Part shown: in pieces, positions 35,474 to 43,857 of the stretch
Position numbering within the stretch: position 1 is the stretch's first letter
How the letters are laid out: every line of letters begins with the position of its first letter
NCBI RefSeq assembly: GCF_002050515.1
Contig: NZ_LTAY01000027.1
Location: 1 to 46,016 of the forward strand
Direction: 5' to 3'
DNA length: 46,016 nucleotides
Source: Clostridium thermobutyricum DSM 4928
GTDB taxonomy: Bacteria; Bacillota; Clostridia; Clostridiales; Clostridiaceae
Position numbers and translations under genes: made by a program
The notes under the pieces: model-generated
Databases searched by the model: none
What the model was told of the DNA's origin: nothing
The model's input: the letters and a program-made list of their open reading frames with translations, nothing else

Positions 35474-36749
35474 CAATAATTCCTCCTAAGCTCTTAAAAT
35501 CTTCAAAGAAATGAGGATATGATTTTGAAACACATTCATAATCTTTTAAAACTATTGTATTTTTACATCTCGTAGAAGCTATTGCGAGCATCATTGCTAT
35601 TCTATGGTCTTTATGACTCCAAACTTCTACTCCACCTTTAAACTCCTCTATTCCTTCTATTATTAATCCATTTTCTCTCTCTTCTATTATTCCTCCAAGC
35701 TTTGAAAGCTCTTCTTTTATTGCTTTCAATCTATCGCATTCCTTTATTCTTAATCTTTCAGCATTTATAATTTCTGTTTTTCCTTTTGAAAGGCATGCAA
35801 CTACAGATAAAATTGGAATAACATCTGGACATCCTTTTGCATCTATCACTGTTCCAGTAAGCTCTTTTGCTTTCCCTCCAATAGCAGAATGAACTCTTTT
35901 AAATTTAGTCCCCATTCTTTTTAATATATCAATAGTTTCCATATCTCCTTGAAGAGAATTCTCTTTTAAATCTAAACTTATAACTTCATTTCCAATTGCA
36001 TCTGCACAAAGGAAAAATGCGCCTTGAGAATAATCTCCTTCTACTTTATATTCTCTTTCTATATAATTTTGATTTCCTTTTATAATAAATTCCTTATAAT
36101 TATTATTTATTATTTCTACACCAAAATCCTTCATAACATCTATAGTTAAATCAATATATCCTTTAGATTGAAGCTCTGTTGTTATATTTATTTTTGAATC
36201 ACCATCTAATAAAGGAAGTATAAACATAAGTCCTGTAATAAATTGCGAACTTACATCTCCTCTTATATTAAAAATATCTGGCTTAAGCTTACCTTTTACT
36301 CTTAAATCTAATTCTTTTTCTTTATAAGTGTACTCTATATTTTGCTTATCAAATATTTCATAAAATATATCTAAAGGTCTTTTCCCTAAATTTCCTCTTC
36401 CTATAAAGTGATTTTCACCTTCAAATAAATTTCCAATAGGAACTAGAAATCTTAAAGTAGAACCTGACTCATTACAATCTATCTCTCTATTTTCTTTCAT
36501 TTTAACTAAATTATTTTCTGAAAAAATACCTTCTATTTCAACACACTTATGCTTCTTATTTATTTTAGCTCCAAAAGCTTGCATTCCTTCTATTGTTGCT
36601 ACTATATCATCTGAAAAATCTATATTATTTATAATACTTCTTCCATTTGAAAGAGAAGCACATATAACTGCTCTATGAGCCATACTTTTTGAAGGTGGTA
36701 TTTTTACCTCTCCCTTTAACTTACTTGGCTTAATCTTATAATTACCCAA
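35454..36749 (-). CDS. aroA: 5-Enolpyruvylshikimate-3-phosphate synthase
   Basis: A 431-residue EPSP synthase (EC 2.5.1.19). IPPSKSMAHRAVICASL holds the substrate Lys, Ser and Arg; DCNESGSTLRFLVP replaces the common GNAGTAxR form of the PEP loop; RIKECDRLKAIKEELSKLGG and DHRIAMMLAIAS are the C-terminal landmarks. Start is TTG at 36749; the only in-frame option, with AAGGAG about 12 nt upstream, so initiation may be modest. Confidence 0.94.
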   Translation of the reverse strand: MGNYKIKPSKLKGEVKIPPSKSMAHRAVICASLSNGRSIINNIDFSDDIVATIEGMQAFGAKINKKHKCVEIEGIFSENNLVKMKENREIDCNESGSTLRFLVPIGNLFEGENHFIGRGNLGKRPLDIFYEIFDKQNIEYTYKEKELDLRVKGKLKPDIFNIRGDVSSQFITGLMFILPLLDGDSKINITTELQSKGYIDLTIDVMKDFGVEIINNNYKEFIIKGNQNYIEREYKVEGDYSQGAFFLCADAIGNEVISLDLKENSLQGDMETIDILKRMGTKFKRVHSAIGGKAKELTGTVIDAKGCPDVIPILSVVACLSKGKTEIINAERLRIKECDRLKAIKEELSKLGGIIEERENGLIIEGIEEFKGGVEVWSHKDHRIAMMLAIASTRCKNTIVLKDYECVSKSYPHFFEDFKSLGGIIDEWNMG

Positions 36750-36765
36750 AAATAATCACTACTCC

Positions 36766-37818
36766 TTATTTGAAAAATTCTAAATTAGTATCATATATTT
36801 CTGCATTACCTATTTCTCTTACTAGTATAACTTTTAAAACTTTCCCCATATTTTTTTTATCTAAAGAAATAGTGTTTATTATTTCATCTTTTTCTTCTAT
36901 ATTAACTTCATATGGCAAATCATACTTAATAAGTACATTCTTTATTTTTTCAGAGTAAATATTTTCTGTTAATTTTTTCTCTTCAGTTAACTTAGCAATA
37001 TTATACATACCTATTGCAACAGCTTCTCCATGTGTATATGATTTAAAATCATAATATTTTTCAATAGCATGACCTAAAGTATGCCCAAAGTTTAGGATCA
37101 TCCTTTCTCCTAAATCTTTCTCATCTCTCTCTACAACAATTCTCTTTATATTACAGCAAGTATATATAATGTCCTCTATATTTTCTAAAACTTCTCTCTT
37201 ATCTTTATAACTTTCTAGCTTTTCAAATAAATCTTTATCTCTAATTAATCCATATTTTATTACTTCTCCTAAGCCATCTTTAAAAAATCTATCTTCTAAT
37301 GTATTTAAGACATTTGGATCTATTATAACTCTTTTAGGTTGATAAAAACTTCCTACAAGGTTTTTTCCTCTTTCTAAATCTACTCCTACTTTTCCTCCAA
37401 CACTGCTATCAACTTGAGCTAGAAGTGATGTTGGAACTTGTATAAAAGGCACACCTCTTAAAAATGTAGAAGCTACAAAACCTCCTAAATCTCCAATTAC
37501 TCCTCCACCTAAAGTTATTATTAAATCTTTTCTTGTTAATTTAAAATCTAAAAGCTTGTTATATATAAGAGGAAGAGTATTAAAAGATTTTGTCTCTTCT
37601 CCTGGTTCTAAAACTAGTTTTTCAACATTAAAACCTGAGTTTATTAAAGATCGAGAAACAACTTCACCATAATATTTATCTACATTTTTATCTGTTATTA
37701 TAAATATTTTATTTCCATTATATACTTCTAATACACTTTCTGAAATTCTTTCTATTAATCCTTTTTCAATTACTATCTCATACGATTTTTCCTTTAAGTT
37801 AACCAATAGCTTTTCCAT
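36766..37818 (-). CDS. aroB: 3-Dehydroquinate synthase
   Basis: A 350-residue NAD- and metal-dependent cyclase (EC 4.2.3.4). [30 protein letters not shown] is the dinucleotide region; [20 protein letters not shown] and [12 protein letters not shown] contain the metal ligands. AAAGGTGG precedes the start by 6 nt. It lies 91 bp downstream of the first DAHP synthase gene. Confidence 0.95.
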   Translation of the reverse strand: MEKLLVNLKEKSYEIVIEKGLIERISESVLEVYNGNKIFIITDKNVDKYYGEVVSRSLINSGFNVEKLVLEPGEETKSFNTLPLIYNKLLDFKLTRKDLIITLGGGVIGDLGGFVASTFLRGVPFIQVPTSLLAQVDSSVGGKVGVDLERGKNLVGSFYQPKRVIIDPNVLNTLEDRFFKDGLGEVIKYGLIRDKDLFEKLESYKDKREVLENIEDIIYTCCNIKRIVVERDEKDLGERMILNFGHTLGHAIEKYYDFKSYTHGEAVAIGMYNIAKLTEEKKLTENIYSEKIKNVLIKYDLPYEVNIEEKDEIINTISLDKKNMGKVLKVILVREIGNAEIYDTNLEFFK

Positions 37819-37909
37819 ACTCTTCCACCTTTCTCTTTTATAAAATTAATTTATATTTTCTATATTACCTATCAATTTTACAACCTTTTTTAATTATAAA
37901 CAAACTTTC

Positions 37910-38923
37910 TTACAATTCTCTTCCAACTGCTTTTGCTATCGGTCTTAATTCTTCTAATAATTTGCCATAAACATCAGGTTTAATAGACTGTTGTCCATCA
38001 CAAAGGGCATTAGCTGGGTCATTATGAACTTCTATTATAAGTCCATCTGCTCCAACTGCTATAGCTGCTTTTGATAATGGCTCTACCATCCACCATTTTC
38101 CTGCCGCATGGCTTGGATCAATAATTATTGGAAGATGACTTAATTTTTTAATAGCTGGAACTATGCTTAAATCTAAAGTATTTCTTGTAAAAGTTTCAAA
38201 AGTTCTTATTCCTCTTTCACAAAGAATTACATTTTCATTTCCACCAGCCATAATGTATTCTGCACTCATCAATAATTCTTCAATAGTTGAAGATAGACCT
38301 CTCTTTAAAAGTATTGGTCTATTTGTCTTTCCTAATTCTTTTAAAAGATCAAAGTTTTGCATATTTCTAGCACCAACTTGAATTATATCAACTTCTTCAT
38401 TAAATTTTTCCACATCATATGGTGACATTATTTCTGTTACTATTGGTAATCCAGTTTTTTTTCTAGCTATTTTTAATAATTCTAATCCTTCGTAAGCTAA
38501 ACCTTGGAAGCTATATGGAGAAGTTCTAGGTTTAAATGCTCCCCCTCTTAAAAATCCTGCTCCTAATCCTTTTACTGATTCTGCAATTCCTATTATTTGT
38601 TTTTCATTTTCAACAGAGCAAGGTCCAGCTATTAATGCAATCTTATTTCCACCAATTTTCTGTCCATTTACATCTATTATTGAAGGTTCAGGATGAAACA
38701 TTTTATTTGCTTTTTTAAATGGCTCTTGAACATGCATAACCCTTTCTACATTTCTATTCGCCTCAATTTGTGAAGGATCAATTTTACTAGTATCCCCAAC
38801 TAATCCTAATATAATAAGATCCTTTCCTTTTACTTTACTAACCTCTACTCCTTTTGCTTCTAGTGAATTTGTCAAATTATTAATTTCATTTTCACTAGTA
38901 TTTTGTTTTAAAATTACTATCAT
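37910..38923 (-). CDS. aroF: DAHP synthase, type I-beta, first gene of the aro operon
   Basis: A 337-residue DAHP synthase with an N-terminal ferredoxin-like feedback domain (about 1-65, MIVILKQNTSENEINNLTNS) and the TIM barrel ([46 protein letters not shown]). The ribosome site AAGGGGG lies just after an intrinsic terminator hairpin in the leader. As first gene behind an aromatic-rich leader peptide and attenuator, its transcription and that of the nine genes downstream is predicted to depend on charged Phe/Tyr tRNA. A close paralog lies near the end of the operon. Confidence 0.95.
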   Translation of the reverse strand: MIVILKQNTSENEINNLTNSLEAKGVEVSKVKGKDLIILGLVGDTSKIDPSQIEANRNVERVMHVQEPFKKANKMFHPEPSIIDVNGQKIGGNKIALIAGPCSVENEKQIIGIAESVKGLGAGFLRGGAFKPRTSPYSFQGLAYEGLELLKIARKKTGLPIVTEIMSPYDVEKFNEEVDIIQVGARNMQNFDLLKELGKTNRPILLKRGLSSTIEELLMSAEYIMAGGNENVILCERGIRTFETFTRNTLDLSIVPAIKKLSHLPIIIDPSHAAGKWWMVEPLSKAAIAVGADGLIIEVHNDPANALCDGQQSIKPDVYGKLLEELRPIAKAVGREL

Positions 38924-38943
38924 ATTTCTACCCCCTTAATATT

Positions 38944-38969
38944 AAAAAAGCTCATCTTTTGATGAGCTT
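38944..38969 (-). terminator. Leader terminator (attenuator) of the aro operon
   Basis: On the minus strand AAGCTCATC-AAAA-GATGAGCTT makes a perfect 9-bp stem (38969-38961, 38956-38948) followed by a run of T (38949-38944), placed about 20 nt before the aroF start. A terminator upstream of its own gene is the hallmark of attenuation. No plus-strand gene ends here that would need it. Confidence 0.85.
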
Positions 38970-39035
38970 GTAAATTTATATTTCTCTAGTGTTATAAAAG
39001 TCTCTTGGATTTTTAAATTAAATTTATATACTCAT
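38962..39035 (-). promoter_or_regulatory. Competing antiterminator stem of the aro leader
   Basis: The 5' arm 39035-39015 pairs with the 3' arm 38983-38962: ATGAG/CTCAT (5 bp), a 4x4 internal loop, TAAATTTA/TAAATTTA (8 bp) and ATTT/AAAT (4 bp, one bulge). The CTCAT used is the same one needed by the terminator stem, so the two folds exclude each other. The 5' arm overlaps codons 41-44 of the leader peptide ORF including its stop codon. Confidence 0.75.
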
Positions 39036-39155
39036 TAATGTAGAATTTATTATTTTTTTACACGAAAAATATCTAGCGCTAAAATAAAAGCCCCAGAAAG
39101 TAAAGTAAAAAAATCTATAAAAATTTTTTGTCAATTCTACTATTAATTTTTTCAT
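39024..39155 (-). CDS. Aromatic-rich leader peptide of the aro operon
   Basis: A 43-codon ORF starting ATG at 39155, with AAAAGGAG 7 nt upstream, ending TAA at 39024. It begins MKKLIVELTKN; residues 12-30 (FYRFFYFTFWGFYFSARYF) contain 8 Phe, 4 Tyr and 1 Trp; the end is SCKKIINSTLMSI. The composition matches the products of the operon it precedes. A ribosome that reaches the stop codon would cover the 5' antiterminator arm and let the terminator form; one stalled in the aromatic run would leave that arm free and allow read-through into aroF. It is predicted to act in cis only, not as a working protein. Expression is unproven. Confidence 0.82.
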   Translation of the reverse strand: MKKLIVELTKNFYRFFYFTFWGFYFSARYFSCKKIINSTLMSI

Positions 39156-39196
39156 TTCAATTCTCCTTTTCCAAATTATTACTTTTATTTTTTATA

Positions 39197-39225
39197 ATTC
39201 TAACACACATTTATTACTACGTCAT
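39197..39225 (-). promoter_or_regulatory. Promoter of the aro operon leader
   Basis: ATGACG (39225-39220), 17-bp spacer and TAGAAT (39202-39197), with an extended -10 TGT just before it. Transcription would start near 39190, giving 35 nt before the leader peptide start and a leader of about 267 nt. No terminator was seen between cls and this site, so read-through from cls is possible. Confidence 0.55.
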
Positions 39226-39310
39226 TAATTTCTTTATTTTTTAGATAGATTCGTATGAAAACATTTTATTTTTATTAATTTATCATTATTTTTCAATTTA
39301 TTTTAAACAT

Positions 39311-40747
39311 TTATAATATTGGAGAAAGTAATCTAATTATTGACTCTAGTATCTTAATTCCTCTTCCTCTATTTTCATGTTTTTCTCTCGTAATCTCATC
39401 TGAAACTTCAAGATCCTTCATAAATTGTTTTTCAACATTTTTAGCTATCTTCTTATTATAAATAAACGAGTTAACTTCAAAATTCAACCTAAAACTTCTT
39501 ATATCCATATTAGCAGTTCCAATACTTGCAACTTCACTATCCACAACTAAAACCTTAGCATGAACAAACCCATCATTATAATAGAAAATTTTTGCACCTG
39601 CATCTAAAAGTTCTCCTATATATGAACTAGCTGCCCATTGCATAAATTTATGATCTGGCTGACCTGGTATAATAATTTGAACATCTACACCAGATAAAGC
39701 AGCTATTCTTAAACTTTCCATCATTGTATCATCTGGTACAAAATAAGGTGTAGTTAAAAATATATTTTTCTTAGCATTAGTAATCATTTTTACATATCCA
39801 TTTTTTATATATTCTTCATTATGATCTGGTCCACTAGTAACAATTTGAATTCCAACATCACCTTTTTCTAAATCTCCATCATAATTATACTTATCAAAAT
39901 CAATTATTTGTTCATTTGCAGCATAGCACCAATCTAGAAGAAACCTTTCTCCCAAATCTGTTACAGCTTTTCCTCTTATTCTAATATGAGTATCACGCCA
40001 ATTTCCTATTTTTTTATCTTTTCCTAAATATTCATCTCCTACATTAAATCCTCCTACATATCCATACTCTCCATCAATTATAACTATTTTTCTATGGTTT
40101 CTATAATTTACTCGTGTATTTATATGTGGAAGTATTCCTGGGAAAAATATTGAGAATTTTCCTCCAAGCTCTAAATATCTTTTCAAGCTTTTTTTAGTCA
40201 TTTTATGTGAGCCCATAGCATCGACTAAAAATTTAACTTCAACTCCTTCTTTTAATTTTTTCTCTAAAGCTTCAATAATTTCTGTTCCAATTTCATCTTT
40301 CCTAAAAATATAATATTGAATGTGTATATAATTTTTAGCATTTTTTATATCTTTAAGAAGTGCATTAAATTTATCTTTTCCATTATGGTAAATTTCAATT
40401 TCATTATTTTCCGTATATCTTGCTCCAGAATTATTAAAATTCATTTTTCTCAAATCAAAATATCTACTTCCATCATCTTTTCCTTCTGAAATATTTAAGT
40501 AATTATCTTTTAAAGATTTTCTTTTATATGCATCTATTATAGCTTTTTCTTTAAACAACTTTTGTCTACTAAAGTTTTGACCTATTATTATATAAATTAT
40601 AAATCCAATACCAGGAAGTAATAAAAAAATCAATAGCCATGCCCATGTAGTAGTTGGATTTTTTCTTTCAATAAATATTAATGAAAGTGAAAATATAATA
40701 TTTAATAATATTACTACTACTGTTAACCAAAAAAAATGCACTTTCAT
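39311..40747 (-). CDS. cls: Cardiolipin synthase (phospholipase D type)
   Basis: A 478-residue membrane enzyme condensing two phosphatidylglycerol molecules into cardiolipin. Two N-terminal helices (about 5-25, 34-54) anchor it; two HKD catalytic motifs follow, HRKIVIIDGEYGYVGG and HAKVLVVDSEVASIGTANMD. Length and layout match the standard bacterial Cls. A purine-rich GGGAGGGG ribosome site lies against the start. Single gene between the collagen-like gene and the aro operon leader. Confidence 0.95.
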   Translation of the reverse strand: MKVHFFWLTVVVILLNIIFSLSLIFIERKNPTTTWAWLLIFLLLPGIGFIIYIIIGQNFSRQKLFKEKAIIDAYKRKSLKDNYLNISEGKDDGSRYFDLRKMNFNNSGARYTENNEIEIYHNGKDKFNALLKDIKNAKNYIHIQYYIFRKDEIGTEIIEALEKKLKEGVEVKFLVDAMGSHKMTKKSLKRYLELGGKFSIFFPGILPHINTRVNYRNHRKIVIIDGEYGYVGGFNVGDEYLGKDKKIGNWRDTHIRIRGKAVTDLGERFLLDWCYAANEQIIDFDKYNYDGDLEKGDVGIQIVTSGPDHNEEYIKNGYVKMITNAKKNIFLTTPYFVPDDTMMESLRIAALSGVDVQIIIPGQPDHKFMQWAASSYIGELLDAGAKIFYYNDGFVHAKVLVVDSEVASIGTANMDIRSFRLNFEVNSFIYNKKIAKNVEKQFMKDLEVSDEITREKHENRGRGIKILESIIRLLSPIL

Positions 40748-40824
40748 CCCCTCCCTCTTCTGTAAATTTTTCTTTTTTTAATTATATCTCTCTATTATAA
40801 TTTTTGCACTATTTATATAAAAAA

Positions 40825-40852
40825 ACATGCATAATTGTTTAATTATGCATGT
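40825..40852 (-). terminator. Terminator of the collagen-like gene
   Basis: Perfect 12-bp stem ACATGCATAATT/AATTATGCATGT with a 4-nt loop; a long U run follows on the minus strand. Confidence 0.88.
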
Positions 40853-40876
40853 CTCTTTTATAAACTAATAATCTTT

Positions 40877-43069
40877 CTATGATATTTTAATTATAGTAAT
40901 TCTTGTTAAGCAATATTTTAATGGACATTTAGAAGAATTTACTAATTGTAATTCAACTTTGCTACCACAATTGAAATCAACTATAGCTGAGCTAGCTAAA
41001 TTAACTGAAATTCCTGTCTTACAAATTTCAGCTGCAGCAATTCCTATAGAGTTTTTATTTGCTACAAGTTTTATTTCAGCTAAATTTCCACATTCTCCTA
41101 TTGCTGAAGTTGAGAAATTAATTAAATAAGCTCCTCTTTCTCTTAATTCTATAACACTGCTTCCTTCTCTATGGCAGATTGAATCTCCATTTATAACTAT
41201 ATTATTTCCTAAAGCTAACGCATGTTGTCCATTAACTAATTGACATCTATCTGCACAAATATATGCATTATCAATAGTAGGAGTTTCTCCTGGTTCACCT
41301 TGTGGCCCTCTACATCCTTTTGGTCCTTGTGGTCCCATTGGTCCTGGATCTCCTTTTGGTCCTTTACATCCTTTTGGTCCTGGTTCACCTTGTGGTCCTT
41401 GTGGTCCCATTTCTCCCTGTGGACCTCTACATCCCATTTCACCTTTTGGCCCTTCTGGTCCTTCTGGTCCTATTGGTCCTTCTGGTCCTCTTGGTCCTTC
41501 TGGTCCCATTGGTCCCATTGGTCCTTGTTCTCCTTGAGGTCCTTGTTCTCCTTGTGGCCCTTGTGGTCCTTCTGGTCCTTCTGGTCCTTCTTCACCTTGT
41601 GGTCCTACTGGTCCTTCTGGTCCTGAATCTCCTTTTGGTCCAACTTTTCCTTCTGGTCCTGTTGGTCCTTCTGGTCCTACTGGCCCTTGTACACCTTGTG
41701 GTCCTGCTGGTCCTACTGGCCCTTCTGGCCCTACTGGTCCCATCTCACCTTGTGGTCCTCTATCACCTTTTGGTCCCCTTGGTCCCATTTCTCCTTGTGG
41801 TCCTTCTGGCCCTTCTGGTCCTTCTGGTCCTTCTTCTCCATCTTCACCTTGTGGTCCTTGTGGTCCTATTGGTCCTTGTGGTCCTTGTGGTCCTTCTAAT
41901 CCCTGTGGTCCCATAGGTCCTACTGGTCCTTGTATTCCTTGTGGGCCCATTGGTCCTGGATCTCCTTGTGGTCCTACTTCTCCTCTTGGTCCTTGTACAC
42001 CTTCTGGTCCTTGTGGTCCTTGTGAACCTTCTGGCCCTTCTGGCCCTTCTGGTCCTACTGGTCCTTCTGGTCCTCTTTCGCCTTCTGGTCCTTGAATACC
42101 TTGAATACCTTGTTTTCCTTGTGGTCCTGTTAATCCTCTTGGTCCTTCTGGTCCTCTTGGTCCTTGTGGTCCTTCTGGTCCCATTGGTCCTTCTGGCCCT
42201 GCTGGTCCCATTTCACCTGTTAATCCTTGTGGTCCTGTTGGACCTACTGGTCCTTCTGGTCCAACTTCACCTTTTTCACCTTTAGCTCCTTGAACTCCTC
42301 TTGGTCCTTGTGGTCCTTGTGCTCCTTTTTCACCTTTTGGCCCTATTGGTCCTCTTGGTCCTTGTGGTCCTTGTTGTCCTTCTTCACCTTGTGGTCCTTC
42401 TGGCCCAATTAAGCCTTCTGGTCCTTCTGGTCCTTGTAAACCTACTGGTCCTTGATCTCCTTTAGGTCCTTCTGGTCCTTCTGGCCCTCTTGGTCCTTCC
42501 GGTCCTCTTGGTCCTGGACAACAACAATTTTCTTTATCTTCACATACTACTTTTAAAACTGGTCCATTCATTTCTCTAGAAGATTCAAATACAACTTCTC
42601 CTATTGAATTATCAGAAATAGCTATAGTAATTCCATTATTTTTTATAGTACCTTTAACCCATTTAGAAACTAAATCAGTTATTTTAATTGAAATATATTT
42701 TCCTACACAATCCTCTGAAATCATTATGTTCTTTTTGAATGATTTAGTAGATGGTGCAGTATTATAAGTTACCACTTCTGGATTAAAACTTTCTTCATTA
42801 TATAAAATATCTATATTAACATTTTTACAACTACAGTTCGTATTTAGTTTCTTAACATATAATTTTAATTCAGCTTCAAGTATTTTATATCCACATCCGC
42901 AATCGTGAATATTTAAATTAAACTTCATTAAAGAATTTGCAATTTTATCTTTACATCCCCATTCTTCCTTTTTTTCTACTAGTAAAAAATTTTCACTTGA
43001 AAAATTATCATTTGGATAAGCAGATGAAACAAACGTATCACTATTAGTGTAAATATTTTTTCTAATCAA
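40877..43069 (-). CDS. Collagen-like surface protein, BclA-type, with N-terminal DNRLRE-like domain
   Basis: A 730-residue protein in three parts. Residues 1-185 are a beta-rich domain with the DNRLRE pattern ([48 protein letters not shown]) of carbohydrate/surface attachment modules. Residues about 186-595 are roughly 136 uninterrupted Gly-X-Y triplets, mostly [12 protein letters not shown] types. Residues about 596-730 resemble the C1q/TNF-like trimer-forming cap of exosporium filament proteins. Three cysteines sit in triplets near the C-terminal end of the collagen (two GCR, one GCK) and more in the ends. No signal peptide. Start is TTG at 43069, downstream of AAGGCGGTGG. An exosporium or spore-surface location is likely by analogy. 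Confidence 0.88.
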   Translation of the reverse strand: MIRKNIYTNSDTFVSSAYPNDNFSSENFLLVEKKEEWGCKDKIANSLMKFNLNIHDCGCGYKILEAELKLYVKKLNTNCSCKNVNIDILYNEESFNPEVVTYNTAPSTKSFKKNIMISEDCVGKYISIKITDLVSKWVKGTIKNNGITIAISDNSIGEVVFESSREMNGPVLKVVCEDKENCCCPGPRGPEGPRGPEGPEGPKGDQGPVGLQGPEGPEGLIGPEGPQGEEGQQGPQGPRGPIGPKGEKGAQGPQGPRGVQGAKGEKGEVGPEGPVGPTGPQGLTGEMGPAGPEGPMGPEGPQGPRGPEGPRGLTGPQGKQGIQGIQGPEGERGPEGPVGPEGPEGPEGSQGPQGPEGVQGPRGEVGPQGDPGPMGPQGIQGPVGPMGPQGLEGPQGPQGPIGPQGPQGEDGEEGPEGPEGPEGPQGEMGPRGPKGDRGPQGEMGPVGPEGPVGPAGPQGVQGPVGPEGPTGPEGKVGPKGDSGPEGPVGPQGEEGPEGPEGPQGPQGEQGPQGEQGPMGPMGPEGPRGPEGPIGPEGPEGPKGEMGCRGPQGEMGPQGPQGEPGPKGCKGPKGDPGPMGPQGPKGCRGPQGEPGETPTIDNAYICADRCQLVNGQHALALGNNIVINGDSICHREGSSVIELRERGAYLINFSTSAIGECGNLAEIKLVANKNSIGIAAAEICKTGISVNLASSAIVDFNCGSKVELQLVNSSKCPLKYCLTRITIIKIS

Positions 43070-43271
43070 AATGCCACCGCCTTTTTTATAATTAATGTTT
43101 ATACTACTAATATATTTTTTATAACTAATATGGCTACAATTTATTTTTAAATGTTCTAATATCTGACAAAAAAATATTTTTCTGCTTTTTTAGTATTAAT
43201 TAATTTAGGATGTATGACTTTTGTTTTTAATTATGTAATAGCTAAAATTATTTATAACTTCACAATAAAAA

Positions 43272-43293
43272 AAGAGACCTAAAAAGGTCTCTT
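43272..43293 (-). terminator. Terminator of the zinc-ribbon gene
   Basis: AAGAGACC/GGTCTCTT stem with a 6-nt loop and, on the minus strand, seven U after it. The remaining 43070-43271 gap upstream of the collagen-like gene is AT-rich; I see no secure promoter there. Confidence 0.85.
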
Positions 43294-43306
43294 GTAAATT
43301 TCAAAA

Positions 43307-43459
43307 CTATCTGTTGTTTCTTTGTTGTTTTCTAGCTTTTCTGCACTCTGGGCATCTTACTGGATCATTTTCAAATCCTTTTTCTTTGTAGAACGCTTGT
43401 TCTCCTTCAGTGAATAAGAATTCTTTTCCACAATCTTTACATACTATTGTTTTATCCAT
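43307..43459 (-). CDS. Small zinc-ribbon protein (zf-trcl type)
   Basis: A 50-residue protein with two CxxC knuckles, VCKDCGKEF and RCPECRKARKQQR, separated by FLFTEGEQAFYKEKGFENDP, the typical arrangement of the probable zinc-ribbon family common in clostridia. The basic tail suggests nucleic acid contact. AAGGAGG precedes the start by 8 nt. Own promoter upstream and own terminator downstream, so it is monocistronic. Confidence 0.88.
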   Translation of the reverse strand: MDKTIVCKDCGKEFLFTEGEQAFYKEKGFENDPVRCPECRKARKQQRNNR

Positions 43460-43857
43460 TTTAAATTCCTCCTTGTTTAAAGACTTGATTGAAACTTATA
43501 AATTCTCTAAATAAGGAGAAAATTATAATTTACCACATCTTTAATTCAAATATTTACTGTATTTCTACTATTTCACTTTAACAGATTAGGAACTTTTTAT
43601 CAATAGATTTTCATAAAATATTTTGAAAATTTAAAATTTTCACTTTTAATTCTATTTTTAATGTTAATTTTAACATTAACTCTACCTTATAAATTATTCC
43701 TATCATATAAAAAGCAGTTAACTTTAATATATCCATTTTTAATATATTTTATACTTTTAATATTTTATTATAGCTAATATTTTTATATAAATTTTATAGA
43801 TATATTATTCACTATATATTTATATTCAAATTTTAAACTTTTGATACTAATTTATAA
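43460..43857. other. Gene-free 398-bp region with palindromes
   Basis: No ORF with a ribosome site was found. It holds the zinc-ribbon gene promoter near its left end and two perfect palindromes: TGAAAATTT-A-AAATTTTCA (43624-43642) and TTAATGTTAA-TT-TTAACATTAA (43658-43679). The second has the form of a repressor operator, or a weak terminator for the MutS-like gene that stops at 43858. Otherwise very AT-rich. Confidence 0.5.
43522..43549 (-). promoter_or_regulatory. Promoter of the zinc-ribbon gene
   Basis: TTGAAT (43549-43544), 16-bp spacer, TATAAT (43527-43522) on the minus strand, about 60 bp upstream of the start codon. Confidence 0.65.

Noticed and set aside
38924..39310. T-box riboswitch in the aro operon leader
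   Set aside because: No AGGGTGGNACCGCG-like T-box sequence or Stem I was found; the terminator is instead explained by the leader peptide and antiterminator.
41236..42412. Several long open frames on the plus strand and in a second minus frame, rich in Trp/Ser/Phe or Leu/Val
   Set aside because: They are shadows of the Gly-X-Y coding repeats of the collagen-like gene; the repeated GGTCC-type codons keep other frames open. No ribosome sites and unnatural composition.
43081..43260. Mother-cell sigma-E or sigma-K promoter for the collagen-like gene
   Set aside because: A CATACA-like -10 at about 43210-43216 exists but the spacing and -35 match are too poor to support a call.
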